Below, piece after piece: positions 4,810 through 6,417 of a stretch of 6,417 bases of DNA. The notes under the pieces are model-generated. The model saw only the letters and a program-made list of their open reading frames with translations. It ran no database searches and was not told where the DNA came from. Within the stretch, counting starts at the first letter, position 1, and each line of letters opens with the position of its first letter. The position numbers were made by a program, and so were the translations under genes. The DNA is from Microcaldota archaeon (GTDB taxonomy: Archaea; Micrarchaeota; Micrarchaeia; Anstonellales; VGKX01): NCBI GenBank assembly GCA_021823945.1, contig JAKALW010000069.1, positions 1 to 6,417 on the forward strand, written 5' to 3'.

Positions 4810-6417
4810 ATGGCAGATAAAAACAATGCAATGGGCGCGGGCATGAGCAGGAAAGGCATTTTCCTCACGATAATTGCCGTGCTGCTCCTGTCATTCATGC
4901 TTATAGCGGTCGGCTTGTGGTCAAGCGTGGAGGACGCCCGCGAATCAAGGATACCCGAGAAAATCAAGACGGACTCCATGGCCCAGATTGTATTCCAGCT
5001 TTCAGACGCGAAGCTCAACAGGTTTGTCAACATTTCAGGCTATTACGCCCTGAACATGCTTGCCAACTATTCAATAACCCATCAGATCAACCAGGGCACT
5101 GACACTGAAAAGACGGGCAACATCAACAAGAGCATCTACGACCTGATGATGTACGGCTCCACGGACGCTGGCAATTCATTCCACCCGAACCTCACCTATT
5201 CGACCAACCTTGAGAAGCAATACACGCTTGGCAACTGGATGGGCCAGCTCAAAAAGTCGGCAGACGTCATGGGCTTTGACTTTGAGATGGGAAACATCAC
5301 CAACTTCTCTTTCAACCAGACAACTGCCTGGGACGTGCAAATCCAGTTCGACACGAACGTGTCAATCAAGGACAAGCAGTCCACAATGAAGCTTGCGAAA
5401 AGCCTCCATGTCAACACGACATTCTCAATACTCGGCATGCCCGACCCGCTCTTCACCAAGGAGCTCTATCCTACTGGCAATTATTCAAAAATAATTTTTG
5501 CAAACTCAGACGCCTCGCACAGGCTCGACAGCGACTATAAGGCGGAACTGAAAGGGACGGGGGAGAGGGGCATGGGCTGGGCTTCAGGATACTTGACATA
5601 CAATGCGACCGCGGACAATGGCAATGTCAGCGTGCTAGTCATGCCATACCCCCACAAGGCGGACGGGTCGCCAGACGACGAGGCATTCCAGCAGGTCGTA
5701 AACACCATGAGCGCGGATATATCGGGCATAATATTAACTCACGTGAATCCGCCAAACGAGAGCGTCGCAGCTACGCCCGACGCCAATGGTTGCCTGTGGA
5801 AGGAAATAAATGACACGGACGGGCCGGTCAGGTACAAAATTAGATATGACGCGACCTACAACCCTTCGTCAGCGTGCGCCAGCTCAAAAACGCTCATTTA
5901 CGACGCAGGCTACCATTCATACATACAGTTCACAAGCGATCCGCCATTGGGCGAGCAGGTGGTATTTGTCAATTACCCCGGAGATGGCTCGGACGAAATC
6001 CAGCAATACATAAGCCCGGACTTCCATGCGCTATATGACATAACCGCACTGAGGAAAATGATGTCCTGCGGGCTTTACGCCCAGCCCAATCCGTCAGAAG
6101 GACCGCAGGCGCCGTCATTTTTGCAGCGCATGCTCAAAGACGGGGAAACGCTCAAAAGCAAAAACTTCGGCATGGAATCATTCATAATAAGCCAGTGGGC
6201 AGGCGGCTCTTCAGACCAGAATTTCGCCACAACCAACACATACTCAAGGCTCGACATGAGCTATTATTCGGGAATAACTGGAGACAGGATAAAAGGCGGG
6301 AGCGGGTGCAAATCTCAGGCTATGTGCCTTGAACAATACGCGCCCGGCCCGACAATACCGCTTGGAACTTTCAAGCTGGAGGACAATGCGTCCAAGAGAT
6401 ACGGGGTTTACGGGCTT
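4810..6417 (+). CDS. large exported, heavily N-glycosylatable protein with pilin-like N-terminus (3' end outside window)
   Basis: The frame is open from the ATG at 4810 to the last base, 536 codons without a stop, so the gene is 3'-truncated by the window edge. A weak Shine-Dalgarno AGGT (4799-4802) is seven bases upstream; in-frame ATGs at residues 8 and 12 are alternatives. The N-terminus has a short polar leader ending in SRKG (13-16) and a hydrophobic helix, about 17-37 (IFLTIIAVLLLSFMLIAVGLW), then a charged helix (VEDARESRIPEKIKTDSMAQ). This is like the gene just upstream, but without an acidic residue in the helix. The remainder lacks further membrane spans, is rich in Asn, Ser, Thr, Tyr and Asp, and has about fifteen N-X-S/T sequons (N74, N86, N106, N127, N162, N165, N169, N183, N202, N224, N265, N272, N316, N334, N526) and five cysteines (328, 356, 420, 500, 506). 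That points to a glycosylated surface or appendage protein. No enzyme motif or named family was recognised. Confidence 0.85.
   Translation, partial: MADKNNAMGAGMSRKGIFLTIIAVLLLSFMLIAVGLWSSVEDARESRIPEKIKTDSMAQIVFQLSDAKLNRFVNISGYYALNMLANYSITHQINQGTDTEKTGNINKSIYDLMMYGSTDAGNSFHPNLTYSTNLEKQYTLGNWMGQLKKSADVMGFDFEMGNITNFSFNQTTAWDVQIQFDTNVSIKDKQSTMKLAKSLHVNTTFSILGMPDPLFTKELYPTGNYSKIIFANSDASHRLDSDYKAELKGTGERGMGWASGYLTYNATADNGNVSVLVMPYPHKADGSPDDEAFQQVVNTMSADISGIILTHVNPPNESVAATPDANGCLWKEINDTDGPVRYKIRYDATYNPSSACASSKTLIYDAGYHSYIQFTSDPPLGEQVVFVNYPGDGSDEIQQYISPDFHALYDITALRKMMSCGLYAQPNPSEGPQAPSFLQRMLKDGETLKSKNFGMESFIISQWAGGSSDQNFATTNTYSRLDMSYYSGITGDRIKGGSGCKSQAMCLEQYAPGPTIPLGTFKLEDNASKRYGVYGL

Overview
The window looks archaeal. 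It encodes a CDP-archaeol synthase (archaeal ether-lipid synthesis), an archaeal/bacterial-type SppA protease with a Ser-Lys dyad, and an RPA/SSB-like OB-fold protein. Arg is mostly AGG and Ile is often ATA. Upstream regions carry A/T-rich TATA-like boxes, some placed for leaderless transcripts. Several exported proteins have N-terminal hydrophobic segments of archaeal pilin-like type and many N-X-S/T sequons. Short, tightly packed genes with generic envelope proteins would fit a DPANN-type archaeon (for example Micrarchaeota or Diapherotrites), but that placement is inference and no 16S gene or other marker is present to test it.

Layout. (1) 2-568 (+): 3' part of a protein with a charged linker and helix followed by a C-terminal OB fold. 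(2) 569-783: a 215-bp gap that may hold a small basic protein on the minus strand (545-712), plus a TATA-like dyad in front of the next gene. (3) 784-2196 (+): a type I membrane protein with signal peptide, glycosylatable ectodomain with an Ig-like domain, one membrane span, then a long acidic and finally lysine-rich cytoplasmic tail. A T-rich terminator follows. (4) 2270-2809 (-): CDP-archaeol synthase, convergent with gene 3. (5) 2810-3033: divergent promoter region with a 34-bp imperfect tandem repeat. (6) 3034-3984 (+): SppA, ending in a hairpin that contains its stop codon. (7) 3985-4113: intergenic region with a 12-bp palindrome and a small hairpin just upstream of a TATA box. (8) 4114-4749 (+) and 4810-6417 (+, running off the window): two consecutive exported proteins whose N-termini look like archaeal pilin-like signal segments. 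The second is a long protein with about fifteen N-glycosylation sequons.

Read together, most of the window (from 784 on) is a cell-envelope neighbourhood: lipid headgroup activation, a membrane protease, a membrane-anchored surface protein and a pair of pilin-like surface proteins. The most interesting non-coding signals are the tandem repeat between carS and sppA, whose GGCAA(G/T)TGA core recurs in front of the first pilin-like gene, and a duplicated promoter/leader block found at the start of each of the two pilin-like genes. No CRISPR, IS element, tRNA or rRNA was seen.
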